DNA of 64,000 nucleotides, taken from positions 30,200 through 94,199 of the forward strand of contig JAJRYF010000055.1 in NCBI GenBank assembly GCA_024275935.1, in the 5' to 3' direction. Below the pieces are notes generated by a model. The model made no database searches. It had not been told where the DNA came from and saw nothing but the letters and a program-made list of their open reading frames with translations. This DNA is from Gammaproteobacteria bacterium. GTDB taxonomy: Bacteria; Pseudomonadota; Gammaproteobacteria; Xanthomonadales; SZUA-36. A program made the translations under genes and the position numbers. This document shows, in pieces, positions 25,533-35,253 of the stretch; the stretch's first letter is position 1; each line of letters begins with the position of its first letter.

Positions 25533-26696
25533 TTAAAACCGAGTATCCGGATGTCGCAGTAAATCACCTTCAACTACTGTACGATGACCCTTAAGCAACA
25601 ACCCGTAACTCACATTCTCAAAACTGCGGAATACCAGTAGCATCCCAACTCGCTCATCAGGAAGTTGTACCGCACCCTTGCTCGAACCCCAACCAGAAGC
25701 GGCCGAGCCTTTGGGGAACTTAACATCATCATTAACAGTTTTTCCAGGACGGAACACTGAAAACACATGACCTGGCTCAACTCCTTCGCTGCTGCCTGAG
25801 CTTAATGCCACTACTCGGTAGTGCCCAGCTCGGTGCATGCTGTCGCTAAGCGTTAACACCTTTAGTTCTGGTGGAATATTATCCATAGCCTGAGGGTGGA
25901 AATAACGCTCGTACGCATGAGACTCCACTGGGAGAAGGTAGTTGCCCGGCTTAACCGCGCGCTTACCACCGAGCACCTCTAAAATAGCCGTGTCGCCACT
26001 TTTAACTACTTTGGCCCGTGCCACTTCATACAGCTCATAGCCTAGTACCCGCATATTTTTACCTGCGCGCAAAAAACCTTTATCGCGTGCTGGAACATAC
26101 TCATTCATCCGCGTGCCAGCCTTATGCTTAACTGTTTTAGTGCCGTGTTTCCCTATCTTTTCTTGATAAATATAGCTCAATTCAGCAATCACATATTCAG
26201 TTCCATACTCCCCGCTTATTCCGCGCGCGTAAGTATGATCTCCTCGAACCGCATTCATCCGCGTTTCGTTATTGGCGACTATATACGGCAGCCCTTCGAA
26301 CTCTGCCGCAGTAATTACCCGTGGTTTAACCAAGAAGTTATCGACCAGGTCAAACGGTATCGCATCTATCGGCTTGCCATCAAGTTCACGAATCTCAGGG
26401 GCCACCCGGTTAATCACCAGCCGTGGCTGGCCGTCAACATAAATTAGGGATATTTGGTCACCTGGATAAATCCAGTGTGGATCCTTTATTTGAGGGTTAG
26501 ACTGCCAGATAGACGGCCATTGCCATGGGTGCTCGAGAAAACGTCCCGAAATATCCCACAGAGTATCGCCTTTCACCACCACATATTCTTGTGGATGGTC
26601 GGCGCGTAATTGCACATCCTGTGCATGAACTGCTGAAAGCCAGGCCAGTGCAATTATCAACACTGTCAGTTTGAGTCCAGTTATATTCCTTTTCAC
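25533..26696 (-). CDS. LysM-domain periplasmic protein
   Basis: A 387-residue exported protein with a signal peptide (LIIALAWLSAVHAQ) and a LysM peptidoglycan-binding domain at about residues 36-85 (YVVVKGDTLWDISGRFL ... NPQIKDPHWIYPGDQI). The remainder has no named domain in my reading but is conserved in the Pseudomonas gene at this same place next to dprA and divergent from def. A cell-wall-associated role is likely. Confidence 0.88.
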   Translation of the reverse strand: MKRNITGLKLTVLIIALAWLSAVHAQDVQLRADHPQEYVVVKGDTLWDISGRFLEHPWQWPSIWQSNPQIKDPHWIYPGDQISLIYVDGQPRLVINRVAPEIRELDGKPIDAIPFDLVDNFLVKPRVITAAEFEGLPYIVANNETRMNAVRGDHTYARGISGEYGTEYVIAELSYIYQEKIGKHGTKTVKHKAGTRMNEYVPARDKGFLRAGKNMRVLGYELYEVARAKVVKSGDTAILEVLGGKRAVKPGNYLLPVESHAYERYFHPQAMDNIPPELKVLTLSDSMHRAGHYRVVALSSGSSEGVEPGHVFSVFRPGKTVNDDVKFPKGSAASGWGSSKGAVQLPDERVGMLLVFRSFENVSYGLLLKGHRTVVEGDLLRHPDTRF

Positions 26697-26869
26697 TTTA
26701 CAATCCCCTGGTAAGTTGGGTTTAAATTAATGTTATTCACTCGGTAAACATGAGGCGTTATACTGCTAGATAGCTGATGAATTAAGCCTATTTAATAGCA
26801 TATAACCATAACTCTCATTTATTATCATAATTCGTAAGCTGAAAAACTTCACCTATTTATTGGAAATCT

Positions 26870-27397
26870 ATGGCAATACTTACAATTATTGAGTTTCCGG
26901 ACCCGCGTCTACGCACCCTGGCAAAGCCGGTAAAGCGTGTAGATACGGAGGTTCTACAGCTAGTTGAGGACATGCTTGAGACCATGTATCAAGCCAATGG
27001 CATCGGCCTGGCTGCAACCCAGATAAATGTGCATAAACGGGTATTAGTGCTGGATGTTAGCGAAGAACGCGACCAACCCCTGGTTTTTATCAATCCGGAA
27101 ATATTGGCAAAAGATGGCCTCCAAACTTACGAGGAAGGCTGCTTATCGGTGCCGGGAATCTATGCTAAGGTCCAGCGGGCTGAAGAAATACGGATCCGGG
27201 CACAAGACCGTAAAGGTGAGGTTTTTGAACTTGAAGCACACGATCTACTGGCTATCTGTCTGCAGCATGAAATTGATCACCTGGATGGTAAATTATTTGT
27301 AGACTACCTCTCACCCCTGAAGCGCCAGCGTTTAAAAAAGAAGCTGGAGAAACAAAAAAAGAGTGACCTGCTCGATGCGCCCCAGCGAATTATCTAA
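26870..27397 (+). CDS. def: Peptide deformylase
   Basis: A 175-residue iron/zinc enzyme removing the formyl group from new proteins. The three motifs are intact: [18 protein letters not shown] (metal Cys) and QHEIDHLDG (two metal His and the catalytic Glu). It is followed by fmt, which performs the reverse modification on initiator tRNA. Confidence 0.97.
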   Translation: MAILTIIEFPDPRLRTLAKPVKRVDTEVLQLVEDMLETMYQANGIGLAATQINVHKRVLVLDVSEERDQPLVFINPEILAKDGLQTYEEGCLSVPGIYAKVQRAEEIRIRAQDRKGEVFELEAHDLLAICLQHEIDHLDGKLFVDYLSPLKRQRLKKKLEKQKKSDLLDAPQRII

Positions 27398-27407
27398 ACC
27401 TAACGAC

Positions 27408-28343
27408 ATGCAGTTGTCCCCACCTTTAACCATAGGCTTCGCCGGCAGCCCTGAGTTTGCCACCAGCGCGTTGGCAGCGCTGGTGCAAAGCCGGCACCAG
27501 GTTAAGGTTGTGTACACCCAGCCAGATCGCCAAGCCGGGCGTGGCCAGAAAATTGCCACCAGCGCAGTTAAGCAACTGGCTCTGGCTGAGGAAATTAGCG
27601 TATTACAGCCTCATAGCTTGAAAGCGCCAGCAGCCGTGGATGAATTCCAGGCACTGCAGCTAGACCTGCTGGTGGTGGTCGCCTATGGGCAAATTCTTCC
27701 CCCTTCTGTTCTCAATGTCCCGCAACTAGGCTGCTGGAATATCCATGCCTCATTGCTACCGAGGTGGCGCGGCGCGGCGCCCATCCAGAGGGCGATTCAG
27801 GCTGGTGATAAACAGTCCGGAGTTTGCATTATGCAAATGGACCAGGGTTTGGATACCGGCCCGATACTCCGGCAATGCGCTATTGACCTGGATACCGATG
27901 AGACCGGCGGCAGTTTGCACGACCGGTTGGCAACTCTTGGCTCGCAGGCATTGATGGAAACTCTATCCGTCTATGACCACGGAGAACTTAGTCCAGCAGT
28001 TGCCCAAGCAGAAGCCGGGGCTACTTACGCTAACAAGCTAACTAAAGCTGAGGCCCAAATTGACTGGCAACAATCAGCCGTAGATATCGAACGCAGTATT
28101 CGGGCGTTTAATCCCTGGCCGGTGTGCTGGGCGCAATTACAACAGCACCGTATCCGTATCTTCGCAGCCCAAGCACTAACCACAACAGCCGAGCAAGCGC
28201 CAGGAGAGATCCTAAGCATTGATGAAACCGGAATCCGCGTTGCCTGTGGCCAGGGGCAGCTAATAATCACCCACCTACAAAAGCCTGGCGGCAAACAAAT
28301 ATCAGCCAGAGATTATTACAACTCTCTGAGCGGGCGGGTCTGA
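27408..28343 (+). CDS. fmt: Methionyl-tRNA formyltransferase
   Basis: Formylates Met-tRNA(fMet) using 10-formyl-THF. The catalytic domain shows GFAGSPEFA, the formyl-donor loop HASLLPRWRGAAPIQRAI and DTGPIL; a C-terminal tRNA-binding domain follows. The frame runs upstream into def. ATG 27408 gives the usual short N-terminus (MQLSPPLTIGFAG); ATG 27375, which overlaps the end of def, is the alternative, and neither has a strong ribosome-binding site. Confidence 0.95.
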   Translation: MQLSPPLTIGFAGSPEFATSALAALVQSRHQVKVVYTQPDRQAGRGQKIATSAVKQLALAEEISVLQPHSLKAPAAVDEFQALQLDLLVVVAYGQILPPSVLNVPQLGCWNIHASLLPRWRGAAPIQRAIQAGDKQSGVCIMQMDQGLDTGPILRQCAIDLDTDETGGSLHDRLATLGSQALMETLSVYDHGELSPAVAQAEAGATYANKLTKAEAQIDWQQSAVDIERSIRAFNPWPVCWAQLQQHRIRIFAAQALTTTAEQAPGEILSIDETGIRVACGQGQLIITHLQKPGGKQISARDYYNSLSGRV

Positions 28344-28345
28344 GG

Positions 28346-29677
28346 ATGAAAACTGCACGCGCCGTCAGCCTGAAAGTATTGCTGGCCACAAGCCCGGCCC
28401 CGGGCAGCCAAAGTCAGTCGCTAGATCGTGCTTTGGCGCGTTATCTGCCGCTGCTGAATGAGGCACGGGATCGCGGCCTGGCGCAGCACTTGTCCTATAG
28501 CACTTTGCGCTGGCTGGGAGCCACCCAATTCATCTCCAGGCGGTTATTAAAGAAGCCTTTAAAAGCTAAAGATAGAGACATTCATCTACTAATTCAGATG
28601 GGTCTGGTCCAGCTTTGGCGTGAAGCGATTCCAGCGCATGCGGCAGTCCACGAAACCGCGGCCGTGGCCCGGGGCTTGAGAAAACCGTGGGCAGTACCGC
28701 TAATTAACGGGGTTTTACGAAACTTCCAGCGCCAACGCCAACAATTAGAGGCAGAATTGCAAGACTCACCAGCACGCTGGTCTTGCCCTGAGTGGTTGCT
28801 TCAGGAAGTTAAAGCTGCCTGGCCTGATAACTGGCAAGCAATTCTGAATGCTAATAACCAGGCAGCGCCAATGTGGCTACGAGTTAATTTACGCCAATAC
28901 AGTCGGCAAAAATACTTGGCATTGCTGCATGAAAACAAACTAACTGCTGTAGCCGGAAAATGGAGTTCTGCAGCCATCTGCCTTGAGCAAGCAGTGCCCG
29001 TAAACCAATTGCCCGGGTTCGCCAATGGTGCCGTGTCAGTACAAGATTCAGCCGCCCAGCTAGCAGCTGAGATCCTGGCTCCACAGGCAGGCGATAGAAT
29101 ATTGGATGCTTGTGCTGCTCCTGGTAGCAAAACCTGTCAGCTGATTGAATTACAGCCGGAAATAGCTCACCTGACTGCGCTTGATAATAGTGAAAAAAGA
29201 CTAAGAAAGCTAACTGAGAACCTGCAAAGGCTACAACTTGATTGCGAAATAATTTGTGCCGATGCGGCCGCTGCAAAGAACTGGTGGGATCAGAGAAAAT
29301 TTGATCGAATATTATTAGATGCACCCTGCTCCTCAACCGGTGTAATTCGCCGTCACCCGGATATTCGGTGGCGCAGACAGGCTGAGGACATTGCTACCAT
29401 CAGTAAACTTCAACAGCAAATTTTGAACCAGTGCTGGCAATTGTTAAAACCCGGGGGCCGCCTCCTATATGCAACCTGCTCGATACTACCTGCGGAAAAC
29501 CAACTGGTAGTTACTAGCTGGTTGGAGTCTGTAAGCAATGCCAGAGTAGTGCCTTTGGAAACCGATTGGGGTTTAAGTGCCGGAGTTGGCAAGCAGCTAT
29601 TGCCGGGCGTTAGCGATACCGGCGAAGACGGCGATGGGTTTTTTTACTGCCTGCTGGAAAAGCTTCCACATGAGTAA
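28346..29677 (+). CDS. rsmB: 16S rRNA (cytosine-967-C5)-methyltransferase
   Basis: A 443-residue RsmB with an N-terminal NusB-like domain (residues 1-140) and a C-terminal SAM domain. Motif I is DACAAPGSKTCQLIEL; the two catalytic-region cysteines are in DAPCSSTGVIRRHPDI and YATCSILPAEN. It begins three bases after the fmt stop with TGAGG as ribosome-binding site. Confidence 0.95.
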   Translation: MKTARAVSLKVLLATSPAPGSQSQSLDRALARYLPLLNEARDRGLAQHLSYSTLRWLGATQFISRRLLKKPLKAKDRDIHLLIQMGLVQLWREAIPAHAAVHETAAVARGLRKPWAVPLINGVLRNFQRQRQQLEAELQDSPARWSCPEWLLQEVKAAWPDNWQAILNANNQAAPMWLRVNLRQYSRQKYLALLHENKLTAVAGKWSSAAICLEQAVPVNQLPGFANGAVSVQDSAAQLAAEILAPQAGDRILDACAAPGSKTCQLIELQPEIAHLTALDNSEKRLRKLTENLQRLQLDCEIICADAAAAKNWWDQRKFDRILLDAPCSSTGVIRRHPDIRWRRQAEDIATISKLQQQILNQCWQLLKPGGRLLYATCSILPAENQLVVTSWLESVSNARVVPLETDWGLSAGVGKQLLPGVSDTGEDGDGFFYCLLEKLPHE

Positions 29678-30242
29678 GCCCGCACTAAAATTTGTCTTGC
29701 TAGGCGTGTGCTTGTTAATTGGCTCTTGTGACCGCCAAGAACCACCAAACTCAGCGTTCAAGGTGCTGCACATAGAAGCCGAGATTGAGAACCGAACCAG
29801 CCAGCAAGAGCTTCTGATAGTGGCCGACTTGAGTCTAAAGTTCACCCCGGAAGTCGAGGAAGCCTTGCGTAAAGGAGTTATTATCCTCCTCAGAGCGAAC
29901 GCCCGTATTGTCCATGACCAGTTTATCCCCAGAGTGGTTGAAGATCGTAGCCGCCGCTGGCGAATTCAATATTTGCCCTTATCGCGGCATTACCGCTTAA
30001 CCGACACCCAGACTAAAGAACAAACCAACTGGCCCCGCTTGCGGCACGCATTAGCGGCTCTCCGGAGAATAGAAATTGAACTGCCCCCGGTGGCGTTAGA
30101 TGCAGGCAGTTATCGCCTGGAGGTGCGAATTTATCTTGATCGCCGCAAATTACCACCCCCCTTGCGTCTGCCAGCACTGGTATCATCGGCATGGAAACTT
30201 GAATCAGACTGGTATCAATGGCCATTTCACATAACAAAATAA
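29670..30242 (+). CDS. DUF4390 protein, probable lipoprotein
   Basis: A 190-residue DUF4390 protein. The signal sequence ends in LLIGSC, a passable lipobox, so the mature protein may be lipid-anchored, then a beta-rich domain with HYRLTDTQTKEQTNWPRL. I choose ATG 29670, which overlaps the rsmB stop by eight bases; the frame extends further back only as a shadow of rsmB. It precedes and overlaps the NtrY-like kinase gene, its usual neighbour in this order of bacteria, suggesting a periplasmic partner for the kinase. Confidence 0.85.
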   Translation: MSKPALKFVLLGVCLLIGSCDRQEPPNSAFKVLHIEAEIENRTSQQELLIVADLSLKFTPEVEEALRKGVIILLRANARIVHDQFIPRVVEDRSRRWRIQYLPLSRHYRLTDTQTKEQTNWPRLRHALAALRRIEIELPPVALDAGSYRLEVRIYLDRRKLPPPLRLPALVSSAWKLESDWYQWPFHITK

Positions 30243-32413
30243 GGCGTCTGTTATTTAAAACCCTACCGCTGTTAGCGGTATTGGTGTTGTTGCTGTCAGC
30301 TCTATTTTTAATTGCTGATGTCAAAGAAGGCTCTGACCGCTTTACTAGGCACTATGTTTTGGTGCTGGTGCTAACCATAATTGCTTTAGTGGTGATGTTA
30401 GCGTCCATTGGCGGGCGCCTGCTGAAACTTTATACCCAAGTACGCAAAGAAACACCCGGCGCTCGGCTTAGTGCCCGCATGGTCCGGACATTTCTGGTTC
30501 TGGCTATCCCTCCAGCGCTAATCGTTTACCTGTTTTCACTCCAGTTTCTTAATGAAACCATCGATGGCTGGTTTGATATCAAAGTTGAATCCGCACTATC
30601 CGACTCGATCGAGCTAGGCCAACGCTTTTTGGATATGCAAACCTTGCATGCCCGCAACCAGGTTCGCCGCCTGGCCGCTGATATCGACTTAACCCCGGGC
30701 AACCAACTAGCTACCCAGCTATTACGCAGGGTGAGTGCGTCTGGTCCCACCGAGCTTTCGATAATGGATCAACAGGGACAGGTTTTGCGTACTGCAAATA
30801 TTGATGCGAACTTACTGGAGCATAACCGCCCTGGTGACTTTGCCCTGATGCAAGCCAACGAAACCGGCACCTATGCCGCCGCTGAGCCCACCGCTGACGG
30901 CCGCTTGCAGGTAATGGTGCTAACGCAGCTACCCAATTCTGACGGCGCCAACCCCCGCCTGTTACAGGCTATCTATCCAATGCCGGCCGACTTTGTTTCG
31001 CTGGCCGATAATATCCAGTCCGAATATGACCGCTTTCAGCGGGTTGATTACTTGCGTGACTCTCTCAAGCAAAGCTTTATTCTGATACTTTCACTGGTAT
31101 TACTGATTACAGTCTTGTTGGCTATTCTGGCTGGCTTTAATGCCGCCCGGCGAATGGTAAGGCCAATCTCAGCGCTGGCTGAGGCTACCGAGTCAGTAGC
31201 CGGTGGTGATCTGGACAGAGTAATCACGGCCCGCCAGCACGATGAGCTTGGGTTTTTAGTTCACTCATTTAATTTGATGACCGCCGAGTTAAAACGCGCA
31301 GGCCGCCAAAACGAAGAATCCAGGGCGCTGCTTCAGCGCCAACGCGAGTATCTACAAACTGTACTCAGCCGTCTATCCGCCGGGGTGATGTCATTTGACG
31401 GTAGCGGCCACCTAATAACCAGCAACGATAGTAGTGGTAATATTTTAGCGGTATCACTAGAGGATCTAGAGGGTTGCAGCTTAACTGAAATGGTTAATCA
31501 ACAGCCCTTAATAAAACCTCTGATTAAACGCATTGAAGTAGCTATTGAAAATTCTGAAATCAACTGGCGGGATGAGCTTAAGCTCAGTCGTGATGGCCGC
31601 CCGCTAGTATTGATGTGCCGGGGCTCACGGCTACCTGACTACGAGGGTCAGCCAGCCGGGTTAGTGGTGGTATTTGATGATGTCACCGTGCTGGATCAAG
31701 CACAAAGAGAAGCCGCCTGGGCCGAGGCTGCCAGGAGAATGGCGCATGAAGTTAAAAACCCGCTGACCCCAATCCGCCTGTCGGCCGAGCGCCTGCAATA
31801 CAAACTGGCTAAAAAGCTTGATGAGAAAGACCGGGACTTTTTGCAGCGAGCTACCGATACCATAGTCAATCAAGTAGATGCTTTAAAAGAATTGGTCGAT
31901 GATTTTGGTGACTACGCTCAAGATACCGCAACCAATGTGGGCCTAGGCCAAGGTCATGGGAAGCTCGATTTAAGCGCCTTGATTATCGAGGTTGCCGGCA
32001 TGTATAACGACCCACAACGGCCGGATATGATGGATCTGAAACTATCAACTGATAACCCTCTTATCAGCTGTAATAGTGGCCAGTTACGGCAATTGCTGCA
32101 CAACCTGATCCGCAATGCTCTGGAAGCAATGGATTCACAAGCTGATGCACATTTGATAATTAGCAGCCAAACTGATACCTCAACCAATCCACCAGAGCTG
32201 CTGTTGAAAATTATAGACAATGGCGCGGGCCTGGCCAACGAGGTTCGCGACAGCTTATTCCAACCCGGAGTCAGCACCAAGGCCAACAGTAGCGGTCTTG
32301 GCTTAGTAATTTCACACCGCATTGTGAGTGGCCATAAAGGCAGTATCCAGCTAATTGAGAATGCCGCTGGCGGGGTCACTGTTGAGGTTCGCCTGCCACA
32401 AGGCGTCCTCTAA
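30218..32413 (+). CDS. NtrY-like membrane sensor histidine kinase
   Basis: A 731-residue sensor kinase. Transmembrane segments lie near residues 12-32, 42-63, 92-110 and 285-307, with a periplasmic loop of about 170 residues before the last one. Then a HAMP domain (AARRMVRPISALAEATESVAGG), a PAS domain (about 370-480), the HisKA box AHEVKNPLTPIRLSAERLQ with phospho-accepting His 510, and the ATPase boxes (LIRNALEA, DNGAGL, GLGLVIS). Overlap with DUF4390 and the response-regulator gene 105 bp downstream make an operon. NtrY/NtrX systems sense nitrogen or redox state; here the proximity to trkAH suggests envelope or ion signals, which is inference. Confidence 0.9.
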   Translation: MAISHNKIRRLLFKTLPLLAVLVLLLSALFLIADVKEGSDRFTRHYVLVLVLTIIALVVMLASIGGRLLKLYTQVRKETPGARLSARMVRTFLVLAIPPALIVYLFSLQFLNETIDGWFDIKVESALSDSIELGQRFLDMQTLHARNQVRRLAADIDLTPGNQLATQLLRRVSASGPTELSIMDQQGQVLRTANIDANLLEHNRPGDFALMQANETGTYAAAEPTADGRLQVMVLTQLPNSDGANPRLLQAIYPMPADFVSLADNIQSEYDRFQRVDYLRDSLKQSFILILSLVLLITVLLAILAGFNAARRMVRPISALAEATESVAGGDLDRVITARQHDELGFLVHSFNLMTAELKRAGRQNEESRALLQRQREYLQTVLSRLSAGVMSFDGSGHLITSNDSSGNILAVSLEDLEGCSLTEMVNQQPLIKPLIKRIEVAIENSEINWRDELKLSRDGRPLVLMCRGSRLPDYEGQPAGLVVVFDDVTVLDQAQREAAWAEAARRMAHEVKNPLTPIRLSAERLQYKLAKKLDEKDRDFLQRATDTIVNQVDALKELVDDFGDYAQDTATNVGLGQGHGKLDLSALIIEVAGMYNDPQRPDMMDLKLSTDNPLISCNSGQLRQLLHNLIRNALEAMDSQADAHLIISSQTDTSTNPPELLLKIIDNGAGLANEVRDSLFQPGVSTKANSSGLGLVISHRIVSGHKGSIQLIENAAGGVTVEVRLPQGVL

Positions 32414-32518
32414 TCAGACAACGGGGTACAATTTTGTTATTCTGTTGCACTAAAACAACAATACACTCACACCAGATGCACTCGGAAATACTCCCGAGCA
32501 AACTTTAATTGAAGCGAA

Positions 32519-33871
32519 ATGACAGACCAAAGAATACTAGTTGTAGATGATGAGCCTGATATCCGTGAGTTGATCCGGGATATTCTTGAAGACGAAGGCT
32601 ACCAGGTAGATACTGCCGAGAACGGGGAGTCTGCCCGGGCTAAATTCAGTGCGCGCATGCCAGATCTGGTACTGCTGGATATCTGGATGCCAGATACCGA
32701 TGGCATCAGCCTGTTACGAGAATGGCAAAGCCAAACCGACCAGTGCTGCCCGATAGTGATGATTTCCGGGCATGGCACGGTTGAAACTGCGGTCGAGTCT
32801 ACCCGCGCCGGAGCTTTCGATTTTGTCGAGAAACCACTGTCTTTAGGAAAATTAATTCTAACCGTAGAACAAGCACTGGCTAGTGGCGCTAATCTTAAGA
32901 GCTTAGACTCCACTACTAGCAAAGAACAAGCAGGGCTGGAGCCTTTGGGCAATAGTGCAGCTATGGCCAAGCTCCGCGCTGCAGCGGAACAAATCGCCGA
33001 CCGAGATGAGGCGGTGTTAATTCAGGGCGAATCGGGCTCAGGCAAAGAAACTTTGGCGCGCTACATCCACAGGCAAAGTAAACGCCGTAACCAACCATTT
33101 GTAATTCTTGATTTTGCCAGCATAGCTGAAGATCAGTTACGGCAATTCTTGCTTGGCGACCAGGCAGAAAGCGGGTTGTTAGAGCAGGCAAATAATGGCA
33201 CCATTTATATCCGTGACCTTTCCAGAACACCAAAATTAGCTCAACAAGTCATTCATTCAGCGCTTGAAAATGAGCACCTCAAGCCCGGCAAGGAGCGCTT
33301 TAATGCCCGCATTATTGCCGCTTGCAGTACTGCTCCTGAAAACCTACTGGAGAAAGGCGAGTTTAGCAAAGAGTTGTTCTTTCGCCTGAGCGTATTACCA
33401 CTAACCGTTGCGCCATTGCGCGAGCGACCAGAAGACATCATTGAGCTGTTACGCTTTTATACCGAATACTTTCCTAACCGCGAAAACATGCCATACCGTC
33501 ACTTTTCGGTAGCCGCACAAAACAAACTGCGCAACTACGACTGGCCTGGCAATGTGCGTGAATTAAAAAACCTGATAAAACAGTTACTAATCATGGGTGA
33601 TGGCCAGGAGGTCAGCGCGCAGGAAGTCAGCAAGGTGATCTCCCACAGCGCTGCTGCCGCCAGTACCAACACCGGCCTTAGCCGCGTATTCAAGTTACCG
33701 CTAAGAGAGGCCAGAGAGCAATTTGAGCGCGAATATTTAACCCACCAGTTGCGCGAAGCAGGCGGCAGCGTAGGTAAATTAGCCTCCGCTGTGGGCATGG
33801 AGAGAACCCACCTTTACCGCAAGCTCAGGGCCCTGGGAATAAATCCAAAATCAGTTAACAAAAAACTATGA
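32519..33871 (+). CDS. NtrX-like response regulator without a GAFTGA loop
   Basis: A 450-residue NtrC-family regulator. The receiver domain has DDEPD, phospho-acceptor Asp54 (LVLLDIWMP), the Thr/Ser (MISGHG) and Lys (EKP). The AAA+ domain has Walker A GESGSGKETLAR and R-finger region LFFRLSVLPL, but where GAFTGA should be it reads LLGDQAESGLLE, and Walker B is TIYIRDLS instead of the usual LDEI. A Fis-type helix-turn-helix closes the protein (GSVGKLASAVGMERTHLYRKL). Without GAFTGA it should not remodel sigma-54 RNA polymerase and probably acts as a sigma-70-type regulator or repressor. Confidence 0.9.
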   Translation: MTDQRILVVDDEPDIRELIRDILEDEGYQVDTAENGESARAKFSARMPDLVLLDIWMPDTDGISLLREWQSQTDQCCPIVMISGHGTVETAVESTRAGAFDFVEKPLSLGKLILTVEQALASGANLKSLDSTTSKEQAGLEPLGNSAAMAKLRAAAEQIADRDEAVLIQGESGSGKETLARYIHRQSKRRNQPFVILDFASIAEDQLRQFLLGDQAESGLLEQANNGTIYIRDLSRTPKLAQQVIHSALENEHLKPGKERFNARIIAACSTAPENLLEKGEFSKELFFRLSVLPLTVAPLRERPEDIIELLRFYTEYFPNRENMPYRHFSVAAQNKLRNYDWPGNVRELKNLIKQLLIMGDGQEVSAQEVSKVISHSAAAASTNTGLSRVFKLPLREAREQFEREYLTHQLREAGGSVGKLASAVGMERTHLYRKLRALGINPKSVNKKL

Positions 33872-35244
33872 AAATCGTAATTCTTGGTGCCGGGCAAGTT
33901 GGCTCATCAGTTGCCTCGCAGCTAGCCAACGAGGTCAATGATATAACCGTAGTAGATACCGATGAAATGCGCTTGCGGGAGCTACAAGATCGCCTGGATA
34001 TTCGTGTAGTGCAAGGTTTTGCCTCTTGGCCAAGTGTATTAATGCGTGCCGGAATTGAAGATGCCGACCTGCTGATTGCAGTAACCAATAGCGATGAAAT
34101 CAACATGATGGCCGCCCAGGTAGCTTACTCTTTGTTTAACACTCCATTAAAAATTGCCCGGATAAGGGCTCAGGAATACCTTGATAACCCAACCTTATTT
34201 AGCTCCGGGCATTGTCCGGTTGATCACCATATCAGCCCGGAACAAGAGGTCACCGAATACATAACTCGCCTGATTGAATTCCCCAGTGCCTTGCAAGTAC
34301 TGGACTTTGCCGACGGCAGAGCGCAGTTGGTTGCCACCATGGCCAAAGAGGGCGGACCTTTGGTTGGCCAGCGGCTAAGAACGCTTACCAAATTACTACC
34401 CCAAGGGGTTGAAACCAGAGTTGCAGCTATTTTCAGAGACAATAAAGCCTTCATCCCGCATGGAGGCACCATAATTGAAGAAAATGACACCGTCTACTTC
34501 CTGGCTGCACGCAAACACATTCAAACTGTGATGTCTGAGCTCCGTCGCCTGGAGCCTCCAGTTAAGCGTGTTATCCTCGCCGGCGGCGGGAGTATTGGTT
34601 TCGCGGTTGCCAAGGCGCTGGAAAAGAAATATCACACCAAGTTAATTGAACACAGCCGGGAGCGAGCCACGCAGATTGCCGATACCCTTGAAACCGCTAT
34701 AGTGTTGGTGGGAGATTGCTCAGATGGCGAACTACTGACTGAGGAAAGTATCGACCGAACCGATGTTTATGTGGCTCTGACCAATGATGATGAAGCCAAC
34801 ATACTCTCCTCCATGCTGGCAAAAAAACTTGGTGCACACAAAGTAATCACCCTGATTAACCGCCCCGCTTATGCAAAGCTGGTAGAGGCTGGCAGTATAG
34901 ATATCGCGGTTTCACCACAACAGGTAACAATCGGCGCTCTATTAACCCATGTCCGCCGAGGCGCAATGGTACGAGTACATTCATTGCGTGGTGGTATGGC
35001 CGAGGCTATTGAGGCAATCGCGGTAGGTGATCGCGGCAGCTCAAAGCTAATTGGTAGGCGAATTGATGAAATAAAACTACCCCCGGAAACCACCTTCGGC
35101 GGAATTGTCCGCGGTGAAAAAGTGCTGATGCCACATCATGATACCGTCATCCAATCTGATGACCATGTCATTTTATTCGTCCTCGACAAGCAGCAAATCC
35201 CAGTGGTTGAAAAATTGTTTGAACCAAGCGTAGCTTTCATCTAA
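33868..35244 (+). CDS. trkA: Trk potassium uptake protein TrkA
   Basis: A 458-residue peripheral NAD-binding subunit that gates TrkH. Two tandem RCK units are visible: the first begins KIVILGAGQVGSSVA, the second VILAGGGSIGFAVA, each followed by a C-terminal RCK_C part. The start overlaps the regulator's stop by four bases. Confidence 0.95.
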   Translation: MKIVILGAGQVGSSVASQLANEVNDITVVDTDEMRLRELQDRLDIRVVQGFASWPSVLMRAGIEDADLLIAVTNSDEINMMAAQVAYSLFNTPLKIARIRAQEYLDNPTLFSSGHCPVDHHISPEQEVTEYITRLIEFPSALQVLDFADGRAQLVATMAKEGGPLVGQRLRTLTKLLPQGVETRVAAIFRDNKAFIPHGGTIIEENDTVYFLAARKHIQTVMSELRRLEPPVKRVILAGGGSIGFAVAKALEKKYHTKLIEHSRERATQIADTLETAIVLVGDCSDGELLTEESIDRTDVYVALTNDDEANILSSMLAKKLGAHKVITLINRPAYAKLVEAGSIDIAVSPQQVTIGALLTHVRRGAMVRVHSLRGGMAEAIEAIAVGDRGSSKLIGRRIDEIKLPPETTFGGIVRGEKVLMPHHDTVIQSDDHVILFVLDKQQIPVVEKLFEPSVAFI

Positions 35245-35253
35245 GGCCTCAAT

